A stretch of DNA of 57,597 bases from Bacteroidales bacterium. GTDB taxonomy: Bacteria > Bacteroidota > Bacteroidia > Bacteroidales > JAIPAH01. The number at the start of each line of letters is the position of its first letter. Within the stretch, counting starts at the first letter, position 1. Position numbers and translations under genes: made by a program. Below, piece after piece: positions 9,177-17,634 of this stretch. Under the pieces are notes generated by a model. That model saw only the letters and a list, made by a program, of their open reading frames with translations, made no database searches and had not been told where the DNA came from. The stretch lies in assembly GCA_021738485.1 (NCBI GenBank), contig JAIPBX010000007.1, positions 1-57,597 of the forward strand, read 5' to 3'.

Positions 9177-12100
9177 TTAATCATCCAGTTTTCTGTTTTT
9201 ATAAAGATTTACTTTTTCCACACTTTCGCGCTGAGGCCATGACTTTAAATGCTCAACTTCTTCGGGCTTAAGCTCGATGTTCGGATTTCCCTGTTTTATC
9301 CAAAGTTTGTAACGTCTTATCAGATAAATCGCGTGATATCTCACATCATTGATGATTAGAATCAGCACAGGGAAAAACAGCAGTATGAAGCCGGTTCCGA
9401 TTAAAACCCCATAGGCCAGAGTAATGGCCATAGGGATGAGAAACTGCGCCTGGAAGCTGGTTTCCAGAATAATCGGATAAAGCCCGACGGTTGTGGTAAT
9501 GGTCGTAAGCACAATCGGGCGGAAACGCGATTTCCCGGTTTCATACACTGCATCAAATACATTCAGCCCTTCGCGAAGATTGGTGTTGTATTTCTGCAGG
9601 AAGACCACCGCATCGTTAATGATGACTCCCGACAAGGCAATCATTCCCCAAAGGCTAAGCATGGAGACAGGCTTTCCTTCGATACCGTGACCCCATACGG
9701 CTCCTAACCAGGCCAGCGGAATCATCAGTAAAATAATTATTGCCGAGGCTGCCGATTTAAAATGCAACATGAGTATCAGCAATATTAAAATCGCGGCTAC
9801 TCCAAAATAACTGACCAGCTGCTGATTCGACTCCTGGCTTTCCTTGGCCTGTCCCTGGAATTTGTAATCCACTCCCGGGAAACGTCCCTGCAATTGGGGA
9901 ATAATATTGCTTTCTATTTCTTCGAGTAATGGTGGTACCGGCTCGTTTGGATCTTTTACTCCGGCTATGACGCGAATCTCACGCCGATTGTTGTAGTGCT
10001 GGATACTTACCGGCCCCCTTTTTACTTCGTAAGTGGCCAATTCAGAAAGGGGATATTCCCCGGCGGGCGTTTTGATTTTCATATCCTCCAGCTGTCCGAC
10101 ATACTTTCGGCCTTCTTTGGGATAGCGCACCCACACACGCAGTTCGTCCTTGCCTTTTTGCAGACGCTGTGCCTGACCACCGAAAAACCCCTGTCTTACC
10201 TGACGGCTGATACTGCCGTAGTCCAATCCCAGGAAGTAGGCTTTCGGCTTCAGATTCAGGCGAATCTCCCGCTTACCCAAGGCATTGTTGTCGCGGATGT
10301 TATTTAAAGCATCAAGATTTGTCATCTCCTGAATCAGGAAATCCGTAGCCTTTTCCAGTTCATTAAAGTTTTCGCCCATAAGGCTGATAGAGACCGGATC
10401 ACCGAAAGTATTCCGCCCTTGAATTGTGAATTTCTCTGCCTCTGGAATCTCCCCTACTTCCTCTTTAAGCATATTTACAATCTTAAAACTGCTAAGGTCA
10501 GTATCCTGCATGTTCTTCAGAATAATTCTGACGTTGCCTGCGTGCGGCCCTGCTTCCTGCCCGCTGAAGGCATTTCCGGTATTAACGAAAGTATGGTCTA
10601 TAAATCCGTTGGGTTCATCATATTTTTCTTTCAGATTTTCATTAACCACCCAGACTTTGCTTTCGACTTCTTTTAACTTATTCAGCGTGATTTGTTCCCC
10701 GGTTCCCGGCTTGTAAGCTAAATCAGCGGTAAACTGGTCAAAAGGAATGCTGGGGAAGAAAGTAAATTTAATGAATCCTCCCATGGAGAGTCCAACTGAA
10801 ATTATAATTAATGCTGACGGCACAAAAGCCACAAACCAGCGCCAGCGGATAATTTTCGACAAGATGCGGGCATAGATTTTACTGCGCATCCAGGCTAAAA
10901 ACGTATCAAGTTTATTGCGGATCTTCGTGCCTGTGTTTTGAGGTGGATTCCGCCTGAGCACGTGTGCATTTCCGATGTGGCCCGGCAATACAAAAAAGGC
11001 CTCAAACAAAGAGAACAACAGGGCGGCCACCACCACAAAGGCCATCTCAGAGATAAACTCCAGTTGGCCCGAGACGAAAAAGGAGGGAGTAAAAGCAATA
11101 ACGGTGGTGGTAATGGAAGTGACTACCGCAGGCAACACTTCCATTGTACCTTCGACAGCGGCTAATCGTGGTTTTTTGCCTCGTTCGAAGTGGGAATAGA
11201 TATTCTCGGAGATTACAATCCCGTCGTCCACCAGGATACCAATAACCAATAACATCCCGAAAAGGGAGATCATATTTATGGTAACCCCGAAATAGGGGGC
11301 GACAATAAACATCCCCAGGAAGGAGGCGGGGATTCCGAAAGCTACCCAGAACGAAAGCCGCAGACTGAGGAATAATCCCAGAGACACCAATACCAGGGCC
11401 AGACCGATTCCACCGTTTTCATACAACAAATTTAACCGCTGCTTAAGTATCGACAGAAAATCGAAAGTAATGGTCAATGTAGCATTCTGATGCGTTTTGT
11501 TGAACTCTTCAGCATAAGTATGAAGATATTCGGAAATCCTGGAGAGGTCCTCTTCCGGAAGCTTCTGCACATTAAAAAATATGCTTTGCTTCCCGTCCAT
11601 AAAAGAACTTTGCGATACGTCGGCAAACTGAATATCCACTGCGGCCACATCCCTTATTCGCAGATAACTCCCGTCATTATTTCCCCTCAGTACGATATCT
11701 CCAATTTTTGCAGGATCTACCGTGCGGTTCCGTGTCCGGATAAGAATTTCCTCCTCCGCTGATTTTATTTGTCCCCCGGAAATATCCTGGTTGTTAGTAC
11801 GGATGACCTGGGCTATCTCTTCGAAACTCAGATTATGACGCAGCAGGTCTTCTTCCGATATTTCCACCGAAATCTCTAGTGGAGGATAGCCGTTGACCGA
11901 AAGCTGCGACACCGGCCCGGAAGTCAGCAGATCATACTCAATTTCATCAGCCATCCGTTTCAGTTCTCTCAAATCGGTGTCTTCCTTGCCGGTGAGGCCC
12001 ATAAACATTGCCTGCGTCTTGCTACGTTCTTTAAAAACAATTGGCTTTTCAGCATCCACCGGAAAGGAGCTTATGCCATCCACTGCGTTTTTGACGTCCA

Positions 12101-12419
12101 TCAGGGTTTCATCCAGGTCGTATTCTCCGGTAGTTTCAATTCGCACTACCGACCGGTTTTCGGAAGAAGTGGAAGTGACTTCCTTAATCCCGACAATCCC
12201 GCGAATGGCTTCCTCTATTCGCATGGTAACGCCCTCTTCCATCTCTTTGGGTGAGGCTCCCGGGTAGGTTACCTGGACGGTGATATTTCGGGGCGTTCGC
12301 TCAGGGAAAAAGGATTTTTTCATATTCAGCAACCCATAAATTCCTCCCAAAAGGAAGACAAAAATGATCAGGTTAGCGTAAAACGGATATTTAACAAATT
12401 GGGCTATCAGTCGTCTCAT
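9177..12419 (-). CDS. RND family efflux pump (AcrB/HAE1 type)
   Basis: This 1080-residue inner-membrane proton antiporter exports small molecules. It shows the RND plan: an N-terminal membrane segment (NLIIFVFLLGGIYGLLNMKK), a first periplasmic loop, a block of membrane segments from about residue 335 with GILVDDGIVISENI (the helix 4 region with its two acidic residues), a second periplasmic loop, and a final membrane block containing GVIINDAVVFLQ. The opening periplasmic motif TYPGASPKEMEE is typical of the HAE1 subfamily. Its stop overlaps the alternative start of the tolC-like gene, and the adaptor gene ends 11 bases before its own start. Drug, detergent or metabolite export are all possible; no regulator gene is adjacent. 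Confidence 0.93.
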   Translation of the reverse strand: MRRLIAQFVKYPFYANLIIFVFLLGGIYGLLNMKKSFFPERTPRNITVQVTYPGASPKEMEEGVTMRIEEAIRGIVGIKEVTSTSSENRSVVRIETTGEYDLDETLMDVKNAVDGISSFPVDAEKPIVFKERSKTQAMFMGLTGKEDTDLRELKRMADEIEYDLLTSGPVSQLSVNGYPPLEISVEISEEDLLRHNLSFEEIAQVIRTNNQDISGGQIKSAEEEILIRTRNRTVDPAKIGDIVLRGNNDGSYLRIRDVAAVDIQFADVSQSSFMDGKQSIFFNVQKLPEEDLSRISEYLHTYAEEFNKTHQNATLTITFDFLSILKQRLNLLYENGGIGLALVLVSLGLFLSLRLSFWVAFGIPASFLGMFIVAPYFGVTINMISLFGMLLVIGILVDDGIVISENIYSHFERGKKPRLAAVEGTMEVLPAVVTSITTTVIAFTPSFFVSGQLEFISEMAFVVVAALLFSLFEAFFVLPGHIGNAHVLRRNPPQNTGTKIRNKLDTFLAWMRSKIYARILSKIIRWRWFVAFVPSALIIISVGLSMGGFIKFTFFPSIPFDQFTADLAYKPGTGEQITLNKLKEVESKVWVVNENLKEKYDEPNGFIDHTFVNTGNAFSGQEAGPHAGNVRIILKNMQDTDLSSFKIVNMLKEEVGEIPEAEKFTIQGRNTFGDPVSISLMGENFNELEKATDFLIQEMTNLDALNNIRDNNALGKREIRLNLKPKAYFLGLDYGSISRQVRQGFFGGQAQRLQKGKDELRVWVRYPKEGRKYVGQLEDMKIKTPAGEYPLSELATYEVKRGPVSIQHYNNRREIRVIAGVKDPNEPVPPLLEEIESNIIPQLQGRFPGVDYKFQGQAKESQESNQQLVSYFGVAAILILLILMLHFKSAASAIIILLMIPLAWLGAVWGHGIEGKPVSMLSLWGMIALSGVIINDAVVFLQKYNTNLREGLNVFDAVYETGKSRFRPIVLTTITTTVGLYPIILETSFQAQFLIPMAITLAYGVLIGTGFILLFFPVLILIINDVRYHAIYLIRRYKLWIKQGNPNIELKPEEVEHLKSWPQRESVEKVNLYKNRKLDD

Positions 12420-12430
12420 TCCTTCTCCTT

Positions 12431-13552
12431 TTATTTAAGAATCTCTACGGGGTTTCCTTCTCTGGCATTGATAAGAGGCTCGGTAACTATATCGGTTCCC
12501 TCTTTGAGGCCGTTGAAGTAAAGCGTTTTTTCATTCAGTTTTTGCACTTTCACGCCCTTTTCCTGAAGCTTCCCGTCAATGACCACATACACATTGTCGT
12601 TTTCAAACACTGCGTTTCGCGGTAGTTCCATCACTCCTTCCATCACTCTGCCATCCAACCTGGCTTGGAGGTATTGCCCCTGATAGACCGGATTAGCAGC
12701 CTCGTTTTTCACCCCCACAAATATGCTTCGCGACTGCGTGGCCTGGTCCACGAAAGAGGCTTTTCTTACTACAACACCGGTATACTTTTTATTGTCGTCA
12801 TTATGTAAAACAACAGAATCACCAATTTCCAGGAATTTAGCTTCTTTAGCCGGCACCGGGACTTCCACCTCAAGTACATCCGTACGAATCATTCGGGCAA
12901 TCCGGCTTCCCGGACTGGCTACCGATCCGCTTTCAAGGTTTACTTCCGTAAAAGTCCCGTCAAAAGGTGCTTCCAGCGTATACTTTTTTAGCCGTTCTTC
13001 TTCACTCTTAATCGAATAGTAGTTGCTTAACAGATTTCGCGATGCAAGAAAGACCTTTAGCTGATTGGAATTTATCTCCGGTAAAGGTGGAAAATCTTTG
13101 TCTGTATCCAGGTTATTGAAAAAAGTCTTCCATCTGGGATATTGTTTTTTAAAATCAATTTTCAAATCGGGAAGGATACTTGCCAGGAGGTTGAGGAAAC
13201 TGCTTTTGCGGGATTTCAGGTTATATTCCGCATCCTTTTTGTAAATCCGAACCAATGTATCACCTTTCCTGAAAGATTCTCCTTTTTTAAGCAGGACTTT
13301 ACCGGGTAGTATGCGGCCCTGAACTTCAGAAATCAAATTTACCAGGCTTTTGGAGATCACCCTTCCTGAGGCTTCCACTTCGGCGAAAACATCTGTATAT
13401 TTAACCGGTCTGGCGTTGACATAATAGGTGGACGGTTCTTTTTTCGATTGTGCAGGGGCTTCCCTTTGATTTTTCAGATAAACAAAAAGTCCACCGGCAC
13501 CGCCAAGCATAACTACGACTGCCACGAAAACGATAATTGCTCTTTTGTTCAT
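12431..13552 (-). CDS. RND efflux periplasmic adaptor (membrane fusion protein, HlyD-like)
   Basis: The 373-residue product has an N-terminal membrane anchor (AIIVFVAVVVMLGGAGGLFVYL). The two lipoyl half-motifs flank a hairpin: SLVNLISEVQGRI with GESFRKGDTLVRI on one side, and YTLEAPFDGTFTEVNLESGSVASPGSRIARM on the other (two adjoining pieces, about residues 190-220). A beta-barrel and membrane-proximal domain follow. The adaptor links the pump to the outer-membrane channel. The inter-lipoyl region includes an unusual proline- and aromatic-rich insert (around LPDLKIDFKKQYPRW) in place of a long coiled coil, which I take as a Bacteroidota subfamily trait. The gene is first in the operon; an AGAAGGAAG ribosome site lies just before the ATG. 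Confidence 0.88.
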   Translation of the reverse strand: MNKRAIIVFVAVVVMLGGAGGLFVYLKNQREAPAQSKKEPSTYYVNARPVKYTDVFAEVEASGRVISKSLVNLISEVQGRILPGKVLLKKGESFRKGDTLVRIYKKDAEYNLKSRKSSFLNLLASILPDLKIDFKKQYPRWKTFFNNLDTDKDFPPLPEINSNQLKVFLASRNLLSNYYSIKSEEERLKKYTLEAPFDGTFTEVNLESGSVASPGSRIARMIRTDVLEVEVPVPAKEAKFLEIGDSVVLHNDDNKKYTGVVVRKASFVDQATQSRSIFVGVKNEAANPVYQGQYLQARLDGRVMEGVMELPRNAVFENDNVYVVIDGKLQEKGVKVQKLNEKTLYFNGLKEGTDIVTEPLINAREGNPVEILK

Positions 13553-13793
13553 TGTTGCTTCCTTCTGATTAATCGGGTTATTGTTATTTTACAGCTTGTG
13601 GTCATCGACGTAGAAACGAATAAAACCCTGTAATGTTTAAGCTTACGTGTTAAATGTGAAACAAGAGTGTAGTGTGGACCATTCTGGGGTTTTGTAAAGG
13701 CTTTTAAAGGAGGGTCGGTTTTTTCTGCTACGTTACTGGGATAGTTGGCAACAGGCAGTTGACAATAAGAGATTTTGCCAACCTCTTCTATTA

Positions 13794-14867
13794 TTACCCT
13801 CCTTTGTTCTTATACCACGTTCGCTGGAAGCGCCTTACATCCACTCGTTCCATTATCTCTTCTTTTTTTCCGGTAAGGTATTGAAGGAAATGGTCTGCAA
13901 AGTAAGGAGCAAGCATAACGCCTTTGGTCCCCATGCCGTTAAAAATCATCAGGTTTTCAATCTCGGGATGAGGCCCGATTAGGGGACGGCGATCACCGAC
14001 CGTTGGTCGTATAGCGGCCTGGTGGTCTAAAATGGTGTAGGGCACATTAAGAAACTCTTCCAGGGAGGTAATAAGTTCATCCAATGCATCTTGCCGGGGT
14101 GTTTCGGTTCGGTCATCCCATCGGTAGGTGGCTCCCACTTTGTAGTAATCATCGCCTAAAGGAACAATCCACACCTTCCTGTTAATGATGTGGTCGGTTT
14201 TGAGTAGCGGTGCATGAATGATAATGACATCCCCTTTTGCTGGTTTCATAGGGGTAAAATTGAACCAGGGATTCTTTTCGACCAGGTATCCTTCGCAAAA
14301 GATCACCTTTTCGGCATGAATGTTTTTCCATGTGACGCTATTTTCTTGAATTTCAATGTCATCGTACTGAATCCCTCCTGGCCAGAAACGATCCTGTTTT
14401 TTCAAGTCCCGCTGGTAAGATTCTATCATCAGCTTCACGTCAATATTCCCGGCGAGGTTGATTGATGCACTGCCATGGAGTTGCTGCACAATATCCTGTT
14501 GAAAATATTCTTTGATTTCAGAATCAAGAAAGTCGTTTGTCTTTGCTGCTTCTGCCCAGTCAACCTTATTCTGTTGATTCAGGATTCGTACCAGTTTCCT
14601 TGGAAAATATATTTCCTGGTTAAGCGCCTTTGCAAATTCGGGGTAAAACACATGTGCAAAAGGAATGATTGCATCGGCCTGCCAGGTTTTGCCCAGCGTT
14701 CGGAACAACACCGGGTTGAACATACCACCGGCTATTCGCGATGAATTGGATTTCCCGGGCTTATCCACCATGATAAAATCCTGGCCGTATTTCTCCATCG
14801 TCCTGGCAAGTATGGTTCCTGCCAGACCTCCGCCTACAATCAAATATTTCGTCTCTCTACGCTTCAT
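13794..14867 (-). CDS. FAD-dependent oxidoreductase (DadA/DAO-like)
   Basis: The product (about 357 residues) opens with a dinucleotide-binding Rossmann motif, VGGGLAGTILARTME, followed by an acidic residue at the end of strand 2 (MVDKPG). It then has SSRIAGGMFNP, a serine/arginine-rich segment typical of the D-amino-acid oxidase/DadA fold, and a C-terminal FAD-binding strand (RPLIGPHPEIENLMIFNGMG, exactly at the conserved position). Such enzymes oxidise amines or amino acids; the substrate cannot be read from the sequence. I use the ATG at 14867, since the upstream in-frame start is only TTG and would place 17 odd residues before the Rossmann motif. The gene is a single unit, divergent from trhO. 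Confidence 0.8.
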   Translation of the reverse strand: MKRRETKYLIVGGGLAGTILARTMEKYGQDFIMVDKPGKSNSSRIAGGMFNPVLFRTLGKTWQADAIIPFAHVFYPEFAKALNQEIYFPRKLVRILNQQNKVDWAEAAKTNDFLDSEIKEYFQQDIVQQLHGSASINLAGNIDVKLMIESYQRDLKKQDRFWPGGIQYDDIEIQENSVTWKNIHAEKVIFCEGYLVEKNPWFNFTPMKPAKGDVIIIHAPLLKTDHIINRKVWIVPLGDDYYKVGATYRWDDRTETPRQDALDELITSLEEFLNVPYTILDHQAAIRPTVGDRRPLIGPHPEIENLMIFNGMGTKGVMLAPYFADHFLQYLTGKKEEIMERVDVRRFQRTWYKNKGG

Positions 14868-14931
14868 GATTATAAACCAACCGCCATCACCATCAATTGT
14901 TTCTTTTGCTGCGAACAAATGTTTCCAGGCC

Positions 14932-14965
14932 TTGTTTCCCGGTTTTTCAAAAAACCTTATTTTTG
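14932..14965 (+). promoter_or_regulatory. putative promoter for trhO-dus
   Basis: TTG at 14932-14934 is followed after 23 bases by TATTTTTG (14958-14965), a full match to TAnnTTTG. The trhO start codon is 33 bases further on. It overlaps the upstream region of the divergent FAD oxidoreductase gene. Confidence 0.5.
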
Positions 14966-14998
14966 CCCTGTTTTTAATTGTTCTAAATTAAAATAGCT

Positions 14999-16066
14999 AT
15001 GTTTTTACACAACAGGGTGGATAAAAGGATTTTGAAACAGCGCCTCATGGCGGAAGATTTCAAGCGAACGACCATTTCTTTTTACAGGTATGTGCGAATT
15101 AAGCGCCCACGGGAGTTTCGGGATATCCTTTATTACGAATGGACTAAGCTGAATTGCTTTGGCAGGATATACATTGCCAAAGAAGGCATCAATGCACAGA
15201 TGAGTGTCCCGGAGCATAAAATGGAGGCTTTTTTGGAAGAGCTTCAAACGCATCCGGAATTGAATGGCATCCCCATCAACTACGCCATCGAGGACGACGG
15301 TAAATCCTTTTACAAACTGACGATGAAGGTACGGCCAAAGATTGTGGCTGACGGACATAACGACGGGGATTATGATGTGACGAACGTCGGTAACCGGCTG
15401 GACGCACTTCAATTCCATGAATTATCTCAAAAAGAGGACACCATTGTTGTTGACATGCGTAATCACTACGAGAGTGAAATCGGCCATTTCAAAGGAGCGA
15501 TGACACCTGATTCCGATACGTTCCGAGAGGAAATCGAATCCGTGGCCGACCAGCTTCGTGACAAAAAAGATCAGAAAGTCCTGTTATATTGCACCGGCGG
15601 CATTCGTTGTGAAAAAGCCAGCGCGTATTTGAAACATCATGGGTTTGGTGACGTCAACCAGCTTCAGGGCGGTGTTATCGAATATACCCGGAAAATCAAG
15701 CAGCTTAATCTGAAACCGAATTTCATCGGGAAGAACTTTGTTTTTGATGAGCGCCTGGGCGAGCGCATTACCGATGATGTGGTAGCTCGCTGTCACCAAT
15801 GCGGCAAACCTGCCGACCAACACACGAACTGTGCTAATGACGCCTGCCATCAGCTTTTTATCCAATGCGATGAGTGTGCCGAAAAATATGAAGGGTGTTG
15901 TAGTGAAGAATGCCGCCAAACCATCCATCTGCCGGAGGAGGACCAACTAAAAATCCGAAAAGAAAAGGCGGACCAGTTTTCGAAAAGCAAGATTTATAAA
16001 AGAAAATTCCGGAGTTCGACCAAAGACGTTTTGAACAAAGAAGCGAGGTCGATTGTAGGTAGTTAG
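14999..16066 (+). CDS. trhO: tRNA uridine(34) hydroxylase, rhodanese family
   Basis: TrhO (formerly YceA) hydroxylates the wobble uridine of certain tRNAs to 5-hydroxyuridine. This 355-residue protein has the N-terminal alpha/beta domain typical of the family (KEGINAQMSV at about residues 62-71), then a rhodanese domain with the catalytic loop YCTGGIRCEKAS near residue 200. A cysteine-rich C-terminal part follows (CHQCGKPADQHTNC and CDECAEKYEGCCSEEC), likely binding zinc. All the hallmark parts are present. It lies 17 bases upstream of a tRNA dihydrouridine synthase gene, forming a small tRNA-modification operon with a promoter-like sequence ahead of it. Confidence 0.92.
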   Translation: MFLHNRVDKRILKQRLMAEDFKRTTISFYRYVRIKRPREFRDILYYEWTKLNCFGRIYIAKEGINAQMSVPEHKMEAFLEELQTHPELNGIPINYAIEDDGKSFYKLTMKVRPKIVADGHNDGDYDVTNVGNRLDALQFHELSQKEDTIVVDMRNHYESEIGHFKGAMTPDSDTFREEIESVADQLRDKKDQKVLLYCTGGIRCEKASAYLKHHGFGDVNQLQGGVIEYTRKIKQLNLKPNFIGKNFVFDERLGERITDDVVARCHQCGKPADQHTNCANDACHQLFIQCDECAEKYEGCCSEECRQTIHLPEEDQLKIRKEKADQFSKSKIYKRKFRSSTKDVLNKEARSIVGS

Positions 16067-16083
16067 GTTTAGACAAAAAATTC

Positions 16084-17091
16084 ATGACCAATTTCTGGAA
16101 AAACATAGAGAAACCGATTATTTCCTTGGCTCCTATGGAGGATGTAACCGATACGGCTTTTCGTGAGCTGGTGATGCGCATTTCCAATCCGAAGCATCTG
16201 GATGTGCTGTTCACGGAATTCACCTCCACGGACGGACTTTGTCATGAAGTGGGTAGAGAAAATGTGATCAAGCGATTTAAGATATCGGATAGCGAGCGTC
16301 GATTGTTGGATCAAACCAACACTAAGATCGTGGCCCAGATTTGGGGTACCGACCCGGAGAAGTATTACCGTTCGGCGAAATTTGTTGCCGAAGAAATGGA
16401 TTTTGACGGGATTGATATTAATATGGGCTGCCCGGTTAAAAAGATTATCAAAAACGGGGCCTGCTCGGCACTGATTAACACCCCCGAACTGGCGAAAGAG
16501 ATTATCCAGGCCACCATGGAAGGCTCGAATCTGCCGGTGAGTGTGAAGACCCGATCGGGGATCAAACAGCATCAAACCGAAAACTGGATGCGCCACCTGC
16601 TTGAAACCAAACCGGCTGCCATCACGCTGCACGGCCGCACCCAGAAAGACATGTCGGAAGTTCCGGCTGAGTGGGAGGAAGTAGGTAAAGCCGCCCGGGT
16701 CAGAGATGAAATTCACCCTCATACCCTGATTTTCGGGAACGGTGATATCCAAAGCCTCAACGAAGCTCACGAAAAAAGCCGGCAGTACAATCTCGACGGT
16801 ACGATGATTGCCCGTGGTATCTTCGGCAATCCGTGGATTTTCAATCCCGGATACCAACCCAGCTTAGACGAGCGATTGGACACCCTGCTGCTTCACACCC
16901 AGCTATTCGATGATTACTGGCAAAACGACCGGAATTTTGCAGTGCTTCGACGATTTTACAAAATCTATGTGCAGGGATTTCCGGGAGCTTCTAAACTGCG
17001 TGCTTCGTTAATGCAAACGCAAAACAGCGAAGAGGTGAAGGAGGTGATTGAGGAGTTCAGGAAGAAAGTTCCTTTTACTGCTGAGGCTTAG
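16084..17091 (+). CDS. tRNA dihydrouridine synthase (Dus family)
   Basis: Dus enzymes reduce specific uridines of tRNA with FMN and NADPH. The 335-residue product starts PIISLAPMEDVTDTAFR, the FMN-barrel entry motif, and contains the catalytic cysteine motif INMGCPVKKI near residue 118, KTRSG (FMN-binding lysine and arginine), LHGRTQKDM, and IFGNGDI followed by IARGIFGNPW near the C-terminal side of the barrel. Which of the Dus subtypes it matches is unclear; it looks DusB/DusC-like in length. It follows trhO closely, so both would be made together. Confidence 0.9.
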   Translation: MTNFWKNIEKPIISLAPMEDVTDTAFRELVMRISNPKHLDVLFTEFTSTDGLCHEVGRENVIKRFKISDSERRLLDQTNTKIVAQIWGTDPEKYYRSAKFVAEEMDFDGIDINMGCPVKKIIKNGACSALINTPELAKEIIQATMEGSNLPVSVKTRSGIKQHQTENWMRHLLETKPAAITLHGRTQKDMSEVPAEWEEVGKAARVRDEIHPHTLIFGNGDIQSLNEAHEKSRQYNLDGTMIARGIFGNPWIFNPGYQPSLDERLDTLLLHTQLFDDYWQNDRNFAVLRRFYKIYVQGFPGASKLRASLMQTQNSEEVKEVIEEFRKKVPFTAEA

Positions 17092-17171
17092 TGGGTTATG
17101 AGTTTATAGGTTTATATGTTTCTAAGTTTTTAAGAGACTCGAAATGAAGCGTACGTCCTTTAAAAATTAAA

Positions 17172-17464
17172 TGAGGTGTAAAAATAAGTACTTATCGTTA
17201 CACCTTCATTTTCAGGCCAAAAATAAATAACAAGTTCGAAGTTTGTCGGAACGTCCCGTTCCGACTCTGTATTCTTCCAGCCCGCCCGAATGTGCCGACC
17301 TTCGGTGCGGGCGGGCCTCTGGCTGGTAACACCGTTAGTTATCTAATCAGAAGCTTGAACGAAAGCCAGAGGCTTCAAGAATATTACAGCGGAAGCAGGA
17401 GCTTCCGCCGAACGGTCTGACAAAAAAATGAAGTAATTTAGTAAGTAGCTATCTTTACACCTCA
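17172..17464. mobile_element. MITE-like palindromic element, complete copy
   Basis: The 293-base element is bounded by terminal inverted repeats of about 24 bases: TGAGGTGTAAAAATA at the left end (17172) and the complement of TATCTTTACACCTCA at the right end (to 17464), extending inward through TACTTA. Inside are the same four hairpins as in the copy at 1-206. The second hairpin (CCAGCC/GGCTGG) is split by a 35-base insert that is itself a palindrome (CCCGCCCG/CGGGCGGG, 17281-17315). A further small hairpin lies in the left end (about 17174-17204). It has no coding region, so any movement would depend on a transposase elsewhere. The rest of the gap (17092-17171, 17465-17634) shows nothing recognisable. 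Confidence 0.75.
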
Positions 17465-17634
17465 ATAAATTAAAATGTGTCCTCAGGCCAACAAGCGAGT
17501 AATTGCTATTGGTTCCTCTTGCATTCCTAACCATTTGAAAATGCGGTGATGTATAAATCCACTTGTTAAACTGATACCAATTTTTTATAAATAAATACAA
17601 AACCTATTTTTTTCTTCACGCAAATATTTATCTT

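Noticed and set aside
9177-13552. TetR-type regulator at 30348 as controller of the RND operon
   Set aside because: It lies 17 kb away and is divergent from the symporter gene; nothing in the sequence links it to the pump.
14868-14918. Longer start (TTG at 14918) for the FAD oxidoreductase
   Set aside because: It would put 17 residues with no family resemblance before the Rossmann motif.
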